In this document: positions 33,696-42,916 of the stretch, piece by piece
How positions within the stretch are numbered: position 1 is the first letter of the stretch
How the letters are laid out: each line of letters opens with the position of its first letter
Assembly (NCBI GenBank): GCA_900120395.1
Contig: LT635553.1
Location: forward strand, 1,688,242 to 1,744,685
Reading direction: 5' to 3'
Source of the DNA: Porphyromonadaceae bacterium FC4
Lineage (GTDB): Bacteria > Bacteroidota > Bacteroidia > Bacteroidales > Porphyromonadaceae
DNA: 56,444 bases
Translations under genes and position numbers: made by a program
The notes under the pieces: model-generated
What the model was told of the DNA's origin: nothing
What the model saw: only the letters and a program-made list of their open reading frames with translations
The model's database searches: none

Positions 33696-35093
33696 TCAGC
33701 GAGTAGAGAGCTTCTCGTATGCTTCCTGAACGACCGGTAATTGCTCATCGGGATCATCCTGCAGCTTGAGGTAAGCAGAGAGATCGGTCAGCATGCGACG
33801 TGCGTCATCCACCTTTCCAAACTCCACAAGCTTCTCCACAAGCGGCAGAGCAAGGTCGGCGTTTCGGTACTTAGCGTAGAAGAACCAGATCCACCGGGTA
33901 TACTCGTCTATGTCTGCCTGGGTGTGCTCGGGGCGAATATCCCATAGGTGGAGAGCTCCTGTGAAGAGAGAGCCTGCGAGGAGCTGACCATTGACGCGTG
34001 AGAAGAGCCTCATCAGTCCATAACTTTGGCTCCAGTCCTTCTTCTCTTCTTCGCTCAGCTCGTCGTTTTGCATCATCTGGTTGTAGTAGTGCGCTTCTTG
34101 GTTGGTGAGCTCGATCAGAGAGTCCACCGGCTCCTTGTGCATACACTCCTTGATGTACGCTCGGTACACACGCTCAAACTCAGAGTCGGGGCCGTTCTTT
34201 CTATAATATGTGATCTCCATCAGGGGACGACTCATATAGGCGATCCCTCCACCCATGGAGGCAATCGTAGCATTGTCGCGGTTGGACTGCTCGATGAGGT
34301 CCATCTGATCCTTGATATCCATCAAGTGCTGGAATGTCTCATGGTCTTTTTTGTCCGTAGCCTGGTCTACAAGGGTGCTCAGGGCACTCATGACCGATTG
34401 GTTGAAGCGGATATTCTCCTTGCGATCCTTTGCCATCAGCTCGGCATCAAGACGAACGAGGCGATCCATCGTAGGGGCATCGTAGATGTCCAGCGAGCGG
34501 AGGAGAGAGGTGTTTTCCTCAGCGGTGAGCTCGGTGTCGTCCATGGACTGGATCAACTCAAGCAGTGGACGTCCACCGTGGGTGCCGAAGTCTTCTCGCT
34601 TTTGTACATAAGTGAGCAGGAACTCCTTCTTGCGATTGCCCTTTTCGTAGTCTGCGTCCATCACTTCCAGCTCCGGGAGAAGCTGCGAGTTGGTCTTTGC
34701 CTGCTCGCCCTCTCTCAAGATCTGAACGGGGGTCTTGAAGCCTAGGAACTGGTGTACGCGCTTGCCGTCGGGGTTGATAAAGATGCATGTGGGATAGGAT
34801 CCTACTCCGTACTGCTTGGCTAGGTCGATCCCTTCACCTTTCTCGGCATCGATCTGGTAGTTGATGAAGTGGGTGTTGAAGTACGCACCAACCTTTTGAT
34901 CCGTAAACGTTGTTTTCGCCAGCTTTTTACAGGGCGCACACCATGAGGTATATACGTCAAGGAATATGGGCTTGCCCTCCTTTTGGCTCTGCTGGAGCAC
35001 TTCGCTCCATGTTCCTTTGAAAAAATCTATGCCTTGCGCCTGGACTGCTGTCGCAGTCATCAAGGCAAAAATAAAGAGGATTGTCTTTTTCAT
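33696..35093 (-). CDS. Secreted thioredoxin-fold protein with long C-terminal domain
   Basis: The 465 residues from the ATG at 35093 begin with a signal peptide (MKKTILFIFALMTATAVQAQ). A thioredoxin domain at about 25-140 has the redox motif SWCAPC (C52, C55) and the cis-Pro loop GVGSYPTCIFINPDG. A helical domain of more than 300 residues follows; I do not recognise it. Probably a periplasmic thiol-disulfide protein, reducing or isomerising substrates linked to the import operon. Start chosen for the signal peptide; the frame is open 90 bp further upstream. Last gene of the operon, 10 bp after the TlpA-like gene. Confidence 0.82.
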   Translation of the reverse strand: MKKTILFIFALMTATAVQAQGIDFFKGTWSEVLQQSQKEGKPIFLDVYTSWCAPCKKLAKTTFTDQKVGAYFNTHFINYQIDAEKGEGIDLAKQYGVGSYPTCIFINPDGKRVHQFLGFKTPVQILREGEQAKTNSQLLPELEVMDADYEKGNRKKEFLLTYVQKREDFGTHGGRPLLELIQSMDDTELTAEENTSLLRSLDIYDAPTMDRLVRLDAELMAKDRKENIRFNQSVMSALSTLVDQATDKKDHETFQHLMDIKDQMDLIEQSNRDNATIASMGGGIAYMSRPLMEITYYRKNGPDSEFERVYRAYIKECMHKEPVDSLIELTNQEAHYYNQMMQNDELSEEEKKDWSQSYGLMRLFSRVNGQLLAGSLFTGALHLWDIRPEHTQADIDEYTRWIWFFYAKYRNADLALPLVEKLVEFGKVDDARRMLTDLSAYLKLQDDPDEQLPVVQEAYEKLSTR

Positions 35094-35103
35094 TCTTATC
35101 TTA

Positions 35104-36219
35104 TTATTTACAAATTTCTGATACAGCGGCATCGAGTTTTTCACCACGAGCATTGGTCGATACGATGCGACCATCGCGGTCAATCAATACCATAGCAGGG
35201 ACAGCAGACACGCCGTAGAGCTGTGCCACGGGGCACTTCCACCCTTTGAGCGAAGAGACTTGTGTCCATGGCATGGCATGCTTCTTTACAGCATTGAGCC
35301 AGTTGGCTTCTTTATCATCCAGAGATATGGAGAGGACCTCGAATCCCTGGTCGTGATACTTCTCATAAACGCGCTTGATATTGGGAATCTCCCGTAGGCA
35401 GGGACCACACCACGATGCCCAAAAGTCGATGAGCAGACACTTTCCTCGGAAGGAGGAGAGGCTCACCATCCTGCCTTCGGGGGTGGGTAGAGAGAAGTCG
35501 GGCGCTGTATTGCCAAGCGTCACTGCGCTGAGCTTAGCTACGGTCTGGGCGAGGTTCTCTCCGAGATTGGACAACCGCACGCGATCCGATAGGGTCTGCA
35601 TGGCACTGTCCAGTCGCTCCACAGGCCACTGCTTACTGAGGTACTGATCCAGGACTATGGCTGCCACATAACTATCGGGGTGCCCTGCCACGATACTATC
35701 TTCGAAGATTCTTTGGCTGTTTGCCTTGGACTCAATGTAGAGCATGCCTAGTGTGTCGCGCTGCTCGACGGTGGCACTATCTCCGGCAAAAGCGAGACCC
35801 ATCATCGCAAGCATCTCCTGGGCAAGCGCCATATTCATCTTTCTGAGGAGCTCCTGGTCTTCATCGCCGCTGATTTTCCACTCGGAGAGGCTCAGGTTCT
35901 TGCCTTTCACCTCTACCATGCGTGTCTCAAAGTTTGCAATGACAGGGCGCTCTCCCAGTAGAAGGGGTTGTGTTTTATTCCCCAGCTTGATGACGGCTAT
36001 CTGGACCTTCTCGAGCGGTCCCTCCAGGACAAACGCTTGATTGACCACCGTAGTGGAGTCGAACGCGTTCTTCTCCATGTCCGTGAGGTAAACGGTCTGT
36101 CCGTCCTGCCCCATTACCTTTCCGGTGACGCGGTAGGTCTTTTGGGCACAAGCCATTGGTGCCAGGAGTATGAGTAGTAGGACGATGAAGGGGATTTTCC
36201 TAATGCGTGTCTGTATCAT
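35104..36219 (-). CDS. TlpA-like thiol-disulfide oxidoreductase with DUF4369-type N-terminal domain
   Basis: The 371 residues from the ATG at 36219 start with a signal peptide (KIPFIVLLLILLAPMACA). The N-terminal domain at about 28-130 (YRVTGKVMGQDGQTVYLTD) looks like DUF4369. The C-terminal AhpC/TSA-TlpA thioredoxin domain at about 235-371 has LGNTAPDFSLPTPEG, the redox motif WASWCGPC (C271, C274), and the cis-Pro loop VSAVPAMVLIDRDGRI. Such proteins reduce disulfides in the periplasm. Fourth gene of the second SusCD operon. Confidence 0.88.
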   Translation of the reverse strand: MIQTRIRKIPFIVLLLILLAPMACAQKTYRVTGKVMGQDGQTVYLTDMEKNAFDSTTVVNQAFVLEGPLEKVQIAVIKLGNKTQPLLLGERPVIANFETRMVEVKGKNLSLSEWKISGDEDQELLRKMNMALAQEMLAMMGLAFAGDSATVEQRDTLGMLYIESKANSQRIFEDSIVAGHPDSYVAAIVLDQYLSKQWPVERLDSAMQTLSDRVRLSNLGENLAQTVAKLSAVTLGNTAPDFSLPTPEGRMVSLSSFRGKCLLIDFWASWCGPCLREIPNIKRVYEKYHDQGFEVLSISLDDKEANWLNAVKKHAMPWTQVSSLKGWKCPVAQLYGVSAVPAMVLIDRDGRIVSTNARGEKLDAAVSEICK

Positions 36220-36300
36220 TGTGCAAGAGTGTTTTTGAAAAATGTAGAATTTGGGAAGGGGTACGTGACTTGCTACCAGGTACACACCCTCCACAAGTGG

Positions 36301-37260
36301 TCAATGTGAAAACTTGAAGTCCTCTGCCGTGACTTTGTCGTCCGGGAATGTCTCGTTTTGAGAGGCAATAAGGTCTTCATTCATGACGGTCTTGTAAAAA
36401 TCAATAAGGATCTGCGCACGCATGGCAACTCGCCAATAGAACTGCGTGACTTTGCGGATCTCGCTTCCCGGTGTTCCCTTGATGAAAAAGAGGAAGTCGG
36501 CGAAGTCTTGAGCTTCGGTTGGTTGTTTCACATGAGTGCCCAAGTAACCTTTCACATAACCGCATACATTAGCGGCATGATCTTTGTTCTCAAAGTCAGG
36601 CTTGACCTTTTGCTCAGCAGCGATGGCAGGATCCTTCGGGAAAGTGACCAGGCTAAACTTCACATCAACTCGGCTATCAATGAACTTCTGTGGTTTGTAC
36701 GGCAACTTATCGTAGAAGAATCCTCCGAACACGTTACCCACCTCAGTACCCATAGCAGTGGAGGAGTAGCTATTGCCTCTCTTATCCAGCCAACCTACAA
36801 TGATAGCATCTTGCCCATTGGTGGATGCGGTGATGTTGGGGTTTCGGGTAGTACCACCGAGCAATTCTTTCACAAAAAACACCTTGTACGGCAGGTTGCT
36901 CCGAAGCAACTTCTCAGAGTAAGCGTCTAAAAAACCCTCTTGGAATGCTTGGAGCATTTCCTCCAGTGCCTGCATGTCGGCAGCGTCTGTCCGGACAAAA
37001 GGAGTGTACTTGGTATTGTATTTACCAGCCCACAGCCAAGAGAAGTCCTCCTCAGTAAAGTCGTAGAGAAAGGCCGTGTTGTACTTCTTATACCACTCGT
37101 ATATGGTGGCATCCACCTGTGAGCGAGAGGCATTCTCTGCTAGTTGAGCCGCATACTCAGGCTTGGTCTCCACTTGGGGTGTTAGCGGGGCCTCACCGGC
37201 ACATCCCACTAGGGTAGCAGCCAGTATCAAGGAGTATAGTATGTATCTTTTCATATCCAT
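36301..37260 (-). CDS. SusCD-linked lipoprotein, degenerate zinc-metallopeptidase-like
   Basis: A 319-residue lipoprotein (lipobox TLVGC, Cys20) directly after susD. Layout and several blocks match the 'substrate import-associated zinc metallohydrolase lipoprotein' / Peptidase_Mx1 family that accompanies SusCD pairs: YEWYKKYNTAFLYDF, LPYKVFFVKELLGG, YDKLPYKPQKF and QDFADFLFFIK. Where the family has HExxH this protein has T172-E-V-G-N176, so both zinc-binding His are missing, and the later EDFxE block reads QDFADF. It is therefore probably a non-catalytic binding subunit. Family assignment is from pattern memory and is moderate. An alternative ATG is at codon 3. Confidence 0.65.
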   Translation of the reverse strand: MDMKRYILYSLILAATLVGCAGEAPLTPQVETKPEYAAQLAENASRSQVDATIYEWYKKYNTAFLYDFTEEDFSWLWAGKYNTKYTPFVRTDAADMQALEEMLQAFQEGFLDAYSEKLLRSNLPYKVFFVKELLGGTTRNPNITASTNGQDAIIVGWLDKRGNSYSSTAMGTEVGNVFGGFFYDKLPYKPQKFIDSRVDVKFSLVTFPKDPAIAAEQKVKPDFENKDHAANVCGYVKGYLGTHVKQPTEAQDFADFLFFIKGTPGSEIRKVTQFYWRVAMRAQILIDFYKTVMNEDLIASQNETFPDDKVTAEDFKFSH

Positions 37261-37273
37261 ATTGTGGGGTTGC

Positions 37274-38821
37274 TCATTGCTGGTTAATAATGCGTCGGTT
37301 TGTGCGTTCGATCTGTTTGTTGTAGGAGAGCTCGGCCTTAGGCAGCTCGAGGGTGTAGTTCACATCTCCCTGCTCAAGCACATAGGTCTCCGGGGAGGCT
37401 TCCGCCGAAGAATAAAAGATGTGCTCGAGACGCGGCATCCCGTAGCGACGGAGATCCGTCCATCGGTGTATTTCCTCGAAGCAAAGCTCCCGTCTGCGCT
37501 CATCACGCACAAACTGTAGTAGTGTCTCCTGTGTAAAATCCGCCAAGGAAATTTCCTCGTTGTTCTCCGGTGCGATACGCTTGGAGCGCAAGAGGTTGAG
37601 CAGCTCGACGGCTTTTGCCTGGTCGGCTTGCGCTCCACGCTGCACCAGAGCCTCGGCTACGTTGAGCAGCGCCTCTGACGTTCGGAACGCCTGAGAGTAA
37701 ACACCGTAACCGTAGTGTTTGCAAGGCAGGTGACGGCGATCTACGTACTCAAAGTACATCTCCCAGTCCTCGTCGTAGTCGATGACATCCTGACGGAAAA
37801 AGGCATATAATCGCTTATCACCCTCGCCGTATGAGTTGATGAGGTCTCCCTCTTTGCTTTGTGAGGGCACATAGGCCGCTCCCTTGATCAGGGCTGCGTT
37901 ATCCATGTATCGGTTGCCTTGGTTTGCAGCACTCTTGCTGAAAAAGAAGACGACTTCGGGATTGTCTGTAGAGATGAAGGTGTAGTTTCTGTTTTTGTCG
38001 GCATTCATCTCCTCTGCGGTCTTACCACTGAGGTCGCAGAGGTTGTAGTCATCCTCGGAGAGCTTTTCACCATACTTGATCGCCTCATCCCATTTCCCCA
38101 AGAAGAGTGCTATGCGACTCTTCAAGAGCCAAGCTGCCTGTAGGGAGAAAAGGTTCTTATTCCTGGACTGCTCAGCTTTCTCAAAAAGCTCGATGGATCG
38201 GTCCAGGTCTTGGTTGATCAGCTGATAGACCTGCGCCACCGTTGCCCGCTTGGGCTCGTCGCGCTTGACCTGGCTCTGGGTGCGCAAGGCGACACCCGGA
38301 TCACCGGATGCGGTATTGGGGTCATAGGGCTTTGCGTAGAGGTTGATCAGATAAAAGTAGTTCAACGCACGCAGGGCATGGGCTTGTGCGACCGTGGCAT
38401 TCACCTTCAGAGGATCGCCCATCATGGTCTCCTCATTTTCGATGATGATGTTGCAAGCCATGATATTGCTGTAGCGGTTGAGGTAAAAATCCCCACAGCC
38501 CGGGTCATGGTACTCGATGTCCTGCGCCCACGAAAACGCTCCGCGTCCCATCGGAAGGTAGACACCATCGTCGCCATCTGTCTGAGTGCTATTGGCGTTG
38601 ACTTTAGTGGATACTTCTGCATCGTCGGTCATGAGATCAATGAAGGCTGCGTCCTGCGTGAACGTTGCAGGATACCCCTCGCCAAAGAGCACCGCCTGGT
38701 ACTCCTCGACCTTTTCCGGCACGAGCAGATCTCCTGATCTATCCTGCAGGTAGCCCGAACAGGCGCACAGGGGTGCTGCCACCAGGGTAATCCACACCAC
38801 ATTATTTAGTATTCGTTTCAT
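37274..38821 (-). CDS. SusD/RagB-family outer-membrane lipoprotein (second system)
   Basis: Substrate-binding lid for the SusC encoded upstream (17 bp gap). The 515 residues begin with a signal peptide and lipobox PLCAC (Cys21). SusD features are HALRALNYFYLINLYAKPYD, LQAAWLLKSRIALFLGKWDE, TSEALLNVAEALVQRG and the C-terminal RDERRRELCFEEIHRWTDLR signature. The mature protein is cysteine-rich for this family, with Cys in DPGCGDFY, NIMACN, YNLCDLSG, LPCKHY and ELCFEE, which is notable next to two thioredoxin-fold genes. Confidence 0.93.
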   Translation of the reverse strand: MKRILNNVVWITLVAAPLCACSGYLQDRSGDLLVPEKVEEYQAVLFGEGYPATFTQDAAFIDLMTDDAEVSTKVNANSTQTDGDDGVYLPMGRGAFSWAQDIEYHDPGCGDFYLNRYSNIMACNIIIENEETMMGDPLKVNATVAQAHALRALNYFYLINLYAKPYDPNTASGDPGVALRTQSQVKRDEPKRATVAQVYQLINQDLDRSIELFEKAEQSRNKNLFSLQAAWLLKSRIALFLGKWDEAIKYGEKLSEDDYNLCDLSGKTAEEMNADKNRNYTFISTDNPEVVFFFSKSAANQGNRYMDNAALIKGAAYVPSQSKEGDLINSYGEGDKRLYAFFRQDVIDYDEDWEMYFEYVDRRHLPCKHYGYGVYSQAFRTSEALLNVAEALVQRGAQADQAKAVELLNLLRSKRIAPENNEEISLADFTQETLLQFVRDERRRELCFEEIHRWTDLRRYGMPRLEHIFYSSAEASPETYVLEQGDVNYTLELPKAELSYNKQIERTNRRIINQQ

Positions 38822-38838
38822 ATCACTATTTGCTGACG

Positions 38839-41800
38839 TTAGAAGATTAGGTTCACACTAAAGTTGTAGCTCGGCATGATCGGCATATTGGCATACGCCG
38901 ACTCAGGGTCAAGCCCGTTCCACTTGGACGACTTCCAGACGAAAAGGTTACTTCCCTGCAGGCGCAAAGAGCACCCCTCGATCTTCAGAGTGGAGATCCA
39001 AGCCGCTGGCAGTCGGTAGCTGAGGGTCACATTGCGCAGTCTCAAAAAGTCACTCTGGGCGATGCGCGCATCACTCTTATCGAACATATCCACCATGTAC
39101 ACGTCCGAATCACGCCCTGCGTCATGGAGCGCCATCAGCTCCTCGGGGAAGTTGTTTGCGATACGAGTGTCGTAGAGTGCCGGCATAGCAGCCGTTGCTT
39201 CGTCACCGGGCTTACGCCAGCGATTATTGAACTCTCGAGACACGTTTGCCGTAGGGTCAAATGCCTGTCTCACGCCATTGTAGACGGAGGGGAGACGACG
39301 CACACCACCCACCTGGTATGAAAAGCCGACACTCAAGCTGAGGTTTTTCTTGTAGGTCAGGCGTGTGTCAAAGCCACCCGAGAAGTCCGGATAGATACTG
39401 CCCGAGGGCACCAGCTCCATAGCCTCATAGTCTCCCTGATGCACCTTGCGCCCATCTTTGGCATAAAACAGCGGGAAGCCATTCTCCTTAGAGAGTCCTG
39501 CGTAGCGGAAAGAGTAGATGGTCCCAAGCGGTTGTCCCACCGTTGCCACATTTCCCTCCAGCATTTTCTGGTACTTTTCGGTATCGGTAAGCTTAGCGTC
39601 ATAGGCGTGCTTGATCTCGTTGGTGTTGTGGCTCACGTTGAAAGAAACGTTCCAGTCAAAGAGCTTTCCCCTCAAGACGTCCCATCTCACCACGCCCTCA
39701 AATCCCTTGTTGACAGCGTCACCGGCGTTCATGAACATATACGATCGACCCGTGGATGGCGATACTGCCATGTCGGTGATCAGGTCGGATGTGTTCTTCC
39801 GGTAGTAGTCCAGAGTAAACGTCAGCCTTTGCTCAAGCATTGCAAAGTCGACTCCGATGTTGTACGACTTCGTCTTTTCCCACCTGAGGTCGGGGTTGGG
39901 CAGACGCTCGATCCTTCCGAGACGCTGGTCGGAGATATTGTCGATTGCACCCATCCGAGCGATGAGGAATGGAGTCGCATCATCATGGATATTTCCTTGC
40001 AGTCCGTAGGATCCACGGAAAGAGAGGTGGTCGATGAAGTTGACATTCTCCATGAATTGCTCATTGGAGACGATCCACTTACCTGCCACGGACCAAGTGG
40101 GCAGCCAGCGGTATTTGGGGTTGCTGCCAAACTTATTGGCACCGTCCGATCGGATGTTGGCATTGATGACGTAGCGATTGTCATAGGTATAGCTTGCCGA
40201 CCCGAAGTACGAAGCCACCTGGGTGACCTTGCGCGTAATGCTCGGGGTGAAAAAGCCGTTTTCCAGTCGTCTGATGTACTCCTTGGTGTAGACCGGTGAG
40301 ACAGTCTGACCATAGGTCGGATCCCAGCCATAAAAGAGCTGACTCAGCCCGTCATACTTGTCACTTCGTGCCTCAATACCGGCAAAGAGGTTGACCTCAT
40401 GTACATCTTCGAATGCCTGGATGTAGTTGAGGGTATTTCGAAGGGTATAGGAGCGGTTGGAGGTGTTTGCTTCGCTATAGGTTCCACCCAGAGGGAGCGC
40501 AGACTTTTCATACCTCTCTTCTCCACGCTGCCATGCGCCATAGTCGTAGCCGCGGATGGCACCCACTTCGTAGCTATGGTCGGTAGCCCAGCGGTAGTTG
40601 CGGTTCTGATTCCAGTAGTGCGAGATGGTCCCGTTGTAGGTGAGACCGGGCAGGATCCGCGCCTTCAGGTTGAGGACTCCACCCATACGCCTTGAGTTGC
40701 TCTTCATCCCGGTGTTCTCGAGTTCGTTGAGGACATTGTACGTCACGTCATTAAACGCATTGGAGCGGGAGTAGAAGTAGCGGCTTCCATCTTCGCTGTA
40801 GAGGGGGATGGAGCGGGCGGTATCAAAGGCGTACCTAAAGGGATTGAGTGTCGAAAAACCTCGATTGGACTGGTTGCTGATCTCCAGCTTGAGGTCCACA
40901 TCAAAGATCTTGTTGATGGCTACAGACAGTCTTCCCAGTCCGGTGAAGCGGTGGCTGTAGGACTCCTTGGCTATTCCCGGGCTGTCGCTATAGCTCAGTG
41001 AGGAGTAGTATCTTACTCGATCTGATCCTCCGTTCACGGACACGCTGTGGTTTTGCGTCAGTGCCTCACTAAATAGGGCGTCAAACCAGTCGGTGTTCAT
41101 CGTCTCGTACCGCCCTACGAGTGTCGCAAACTCCTCTTGCGTGATCTGCTTACCGAGGAGCTTCTGGAGTGCTCCCTCGTAGCTCTCACCGGTAGGTACG
41201 CGCGGATACTGCAGGCGCGCATCATAGATGTCCTTGGAGAGCTGCACCCGCTCTTGGGAGTTCATCCGGTCAAAGCGGTCATACGTAGGAGCAGTGCTGA
41301 CTCCCATATTGAGGTCATAGCTCACCACCGGGGCAGAGGCCTTCCCTTTCTTAGTCGTGATGACGATCACACCATTGGCTGCTTTCACACCATATATAGC
41401 GGTAGCAGAGGCATCCTTGAGGACCGAGATACTCTCGATGTCCTGCGGACTGATACCCGAGATATTGTTACCGATGAGGTAGGCAGCGTCAGGGCTGTTT
41501 AGGTCTGAGGCAGTGAAGGGGACGATGTCCGACATGATCACTCCGTCCACCACCCACACAGGCGCCTTATTGCCATTGATGGTGGAGTTTCCGCGGATAC
41601 GGATGGTAGGGATGGCACTCGGCTCACCCGATGTCGACATCACACTCACGCCGGGGATCTTACCCTGGAGCATCTGATCCACACTCATCGCTTCCGGAGT
41701 GATGATCTCGCTCATCTTGACGGTAGAGATCGCAGCAGCACTCTCACGGCGACTCACCGTCTGATAGCCGGTGACGACCACTTCATCGAGCAGCGCATCG

Positions 41801-42090
41801 TCGTGGCGAAGGTGCACGACCACCGTCGGCGCTGCCTTGACCTCCTCGGTACAGCAGCCGATGTAGGAGATGATCAGGATCTCACCACGCTTGGCCCGGA
41901 TCGTGAATGTACCATCCAAGCCGGTGACGGTGCCCTTTGCGGGATTGGACTTCAGACGGACAGTGGCGCCGATGAAGGGCTCATTGCTTTCATCCAAAAC
42001 CTTACCGTTCACGCTAATCTCCTGTGCGTAGACGCTACCGGTCAGTAAAAAGACTGACGTCAGCAGTAACAAAAAAAATCGTTGTCTCAT
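38839..42090 (-). CDS. SusC/RagA-family TonB-dependent transporter (second system)
   Basis: Outer-membrane barrel of 1083 residues from the ATG at 42090, which starts the signal peptide MRQRFFLLLLTSVFLLTGSV; the longer open frame upstream is leader. Domains: CarboxypepD_reg-like (SVNGKVLDESNEPFIGATV), the linker LLDEVVVTGYQTVSRRESAA, plug (APVWVVDGVIM, SISVLKDASATAIYGVKAAN), and a barrel ending NFSVNLIF with terminal Phe. The N-terminal domain has an unusual IGCCTEEV pair of cysteines. First gene of a five-gene operon with susD, a metallopeptidase-like lipoprotein and two thioredoxin-fold proteins. Confidence 0.95.
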   Translation of the reverse strand: MRQRFFLLLLTSVFLLTGSVYAQEISVNGKVLDESNEPFIGATVRLKSNPAKGTVTGLDGTFTIRAKRGEILIISYIGCCTEEVKAAPTVVVHLRHDDALLDEVVVTGYQTVSRRESAAAISTVKMSEIITPEAMSVDQMLQGKIPGVSVMSTSGEPSAIPTIRIRGNSTINGNKAPVWVVDGVIMSDIVPFTASDLNSPDAAYLIGNNISGISPQDIESISVLKDASATAIYGVKAANGVIVITTKKGKASAPVVSYDLNMGVSTAPTYDRFDRMNSQERVQLSKDIYDARLQYPRVPTGESYEGALQKLLGKQITQEEFATLVGRYETMNTDWFDALFSEALTQNHSVSVNGGSDRVRYYSSLSYSDSPGIAKESYSHRFTGLGRLSVAINKIFDVDLKLEISNQSNRGFSTLNPFRYAFDTARSIPLYSEDGSRYFYSRSNAFNDVTYNVLNELENTGMKSNSRRMGGVLNLKARILPGLTYNGTISHYWNQNRNYRWATDHSYEVGAIRGYDYGAWQRGEERYEKSALPLGGTYSEANTSNRSYTLRNTLNYIQAFEDVHEVNLFAGIEARSDKYDGLSQLFYGWDPTYGQTVSPVYTKEYIRRLENGFFTPSITRKVTQVASYFGSASYTYDNRYVINANIRSDGANKFGSNPKYRWLPTWSVAGKWIVSNEQFMENVNFIDHLSFRGSYGLQGNIHDDATPFLIARMGAIDNISDQRLGRIERLPNPDLRWEKTKSYNIGVDFAMLEQRLTFTLDYYRKNTSDLITDMAVSPSTGRSYMFMNAGDAVNKGFEGVVRWDVLRGKLFDWNVSFNVSHNTNEIKHAYDAKLTDTEKYQKMLEGNVATVGQPLGTIYSFRYAGLSKENGFPLFYAKDGRKVHQGDYEAMELVPSGSIYPDFSGGFDTRLTYKKNLSLSVGFSYQVGGVRRLPSVYNGVRQAFDPTANVSREFNNRWRKPGDEATAAMPALYDTRIANNFPEELMALHDAGRDSDVYMVDMFDKSDARIAQSDFLRLRNVTLSYRLPAAWISTLKIEGCSLRLQGSNLFVWKSSKWNGLDPESAYANMPIMPSYNFSVNLIF

Positions 42091-42200
42091 AAATAATTCC
42101 CTTTTTAGGATTATTGCCATAAACTTCGGATCCGGGAGCCTCAAGGAACACATCTTGAAAGAGATCATACGGCTATGGCTCCTTTTTCCAAACTTCAAGC

Positions 42201-42229
42201 CACCATGTAAATATCAAATAAACATGGTG
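42201..42229. promoter_or_regulatory. Inverted repeat upstream of the second susC
   Basis: CACCATGT at 42201-42208 and its complement at 42222-42229 flank an A/T-only 13-bp centre with one C, about 110 bp before the susC start. If the -7 box at 42333-42340 is used, this lies in the leader RNA. Confidence 0.4.
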
Positions 42230-42332
42230 ACGTTTCGAACAGTCTGCGGTTTTTTACTTAACTGAGTGGAGAAGTGTTTGGTGAGGAAACTTTGATCCCC
42301 GAACAACAAACACACTCCCTAAATTTCACTCC

Positions 42333-42340
42333 CAAAGTTA
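42333..42340 (-). promoter_or_regulatory. Candidate -7 box for the second susC operon
   Basis: TAACTTTG on the minus strand, giving a leader of about 235 nt. No clear -33 box. No gene is seen in 42091-42916. Confidence 0.4.
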
Positions 42341-42564
42341 TGGAATATCCCCCAGACTAAAAAACATTTATAAATTACAACCACGGAAATTTAACACGTA
42401 TTTAGCCTAAACCATCATTTTGGACAAAACAGCCCGCTTACACTTGCGTTCACCGCTCGGAACTGCACAGAGCAAAACAAGCCTATCGTCTGCGAAAACC
42501 TCAACCTCTGGCTGACGACAATCGCACTAAAAAGCCCCCGTGTTTCTCCACTCCGGATCGAGCC

Positions 42565-42656
42565 AAAAAATTTGACGGATAGTAGCCAAATGTTTCCAGT
42601 AGGAAAGAAAACGATTTGACGGATAGAAGCGAACGGTTTCCAGTAGGAAACTTTTT
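42565..42656 (+). repeat. Dispersed 92-bp intergenic repeat, copy 8
   Basis: Type B copy in forward orientation (both loops AGTA). Upstream flank CTCCGGATCGAGCC is shared with copy 4, and downstream flank TTTTTGCCATCAGGCAG with copies 4 and 7. It lies in the divergent gap between susC and lepA. Confidence 0.9.
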
Positions 42657-42752
42657 GCCATCAGGCAGCTCACTTCACCAAGGGCTTTTTGCGGAGGGAC
42701 CGGTGCGGCTGCCGTGCAAATTTCGTCGGATAGTCGGGACGCTATTTTTCGG

Positions 42753-42760
42753 TATCTTTG
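42753..42760 (+). promoter_or_regulatory. -7 box upstream of lepA
   Basis: TATCTTTG, about 155 bp before lepA; -33 element not clear. Confidence 0.45.
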
Positions 42761-42916
42761 TACACTTGGGATGGTGGCATGCCGGGAGATCTATCGCATG
42801 GATGCCTGATTTTCACACGGGTACCGCTGAGTCTCTTAGTCTTAGCACGCTTTGCCGCCCTACTCCATGACATTTATATTTAGACAAAGACGTTATTTTA
42901 GAGAATCGTTCCATCC

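Noticed and set aside
39439-40299. 286-residue open frame antisense to the second susC
   Set aside because: Shadow frame with no family features, fully inside a clear SusC gene.
42091-42198. Upstream extension of the second susC (36 extra residues)
   Set aside because: It would bury the signal peptide; the ATG at 42090 opens a normal one.
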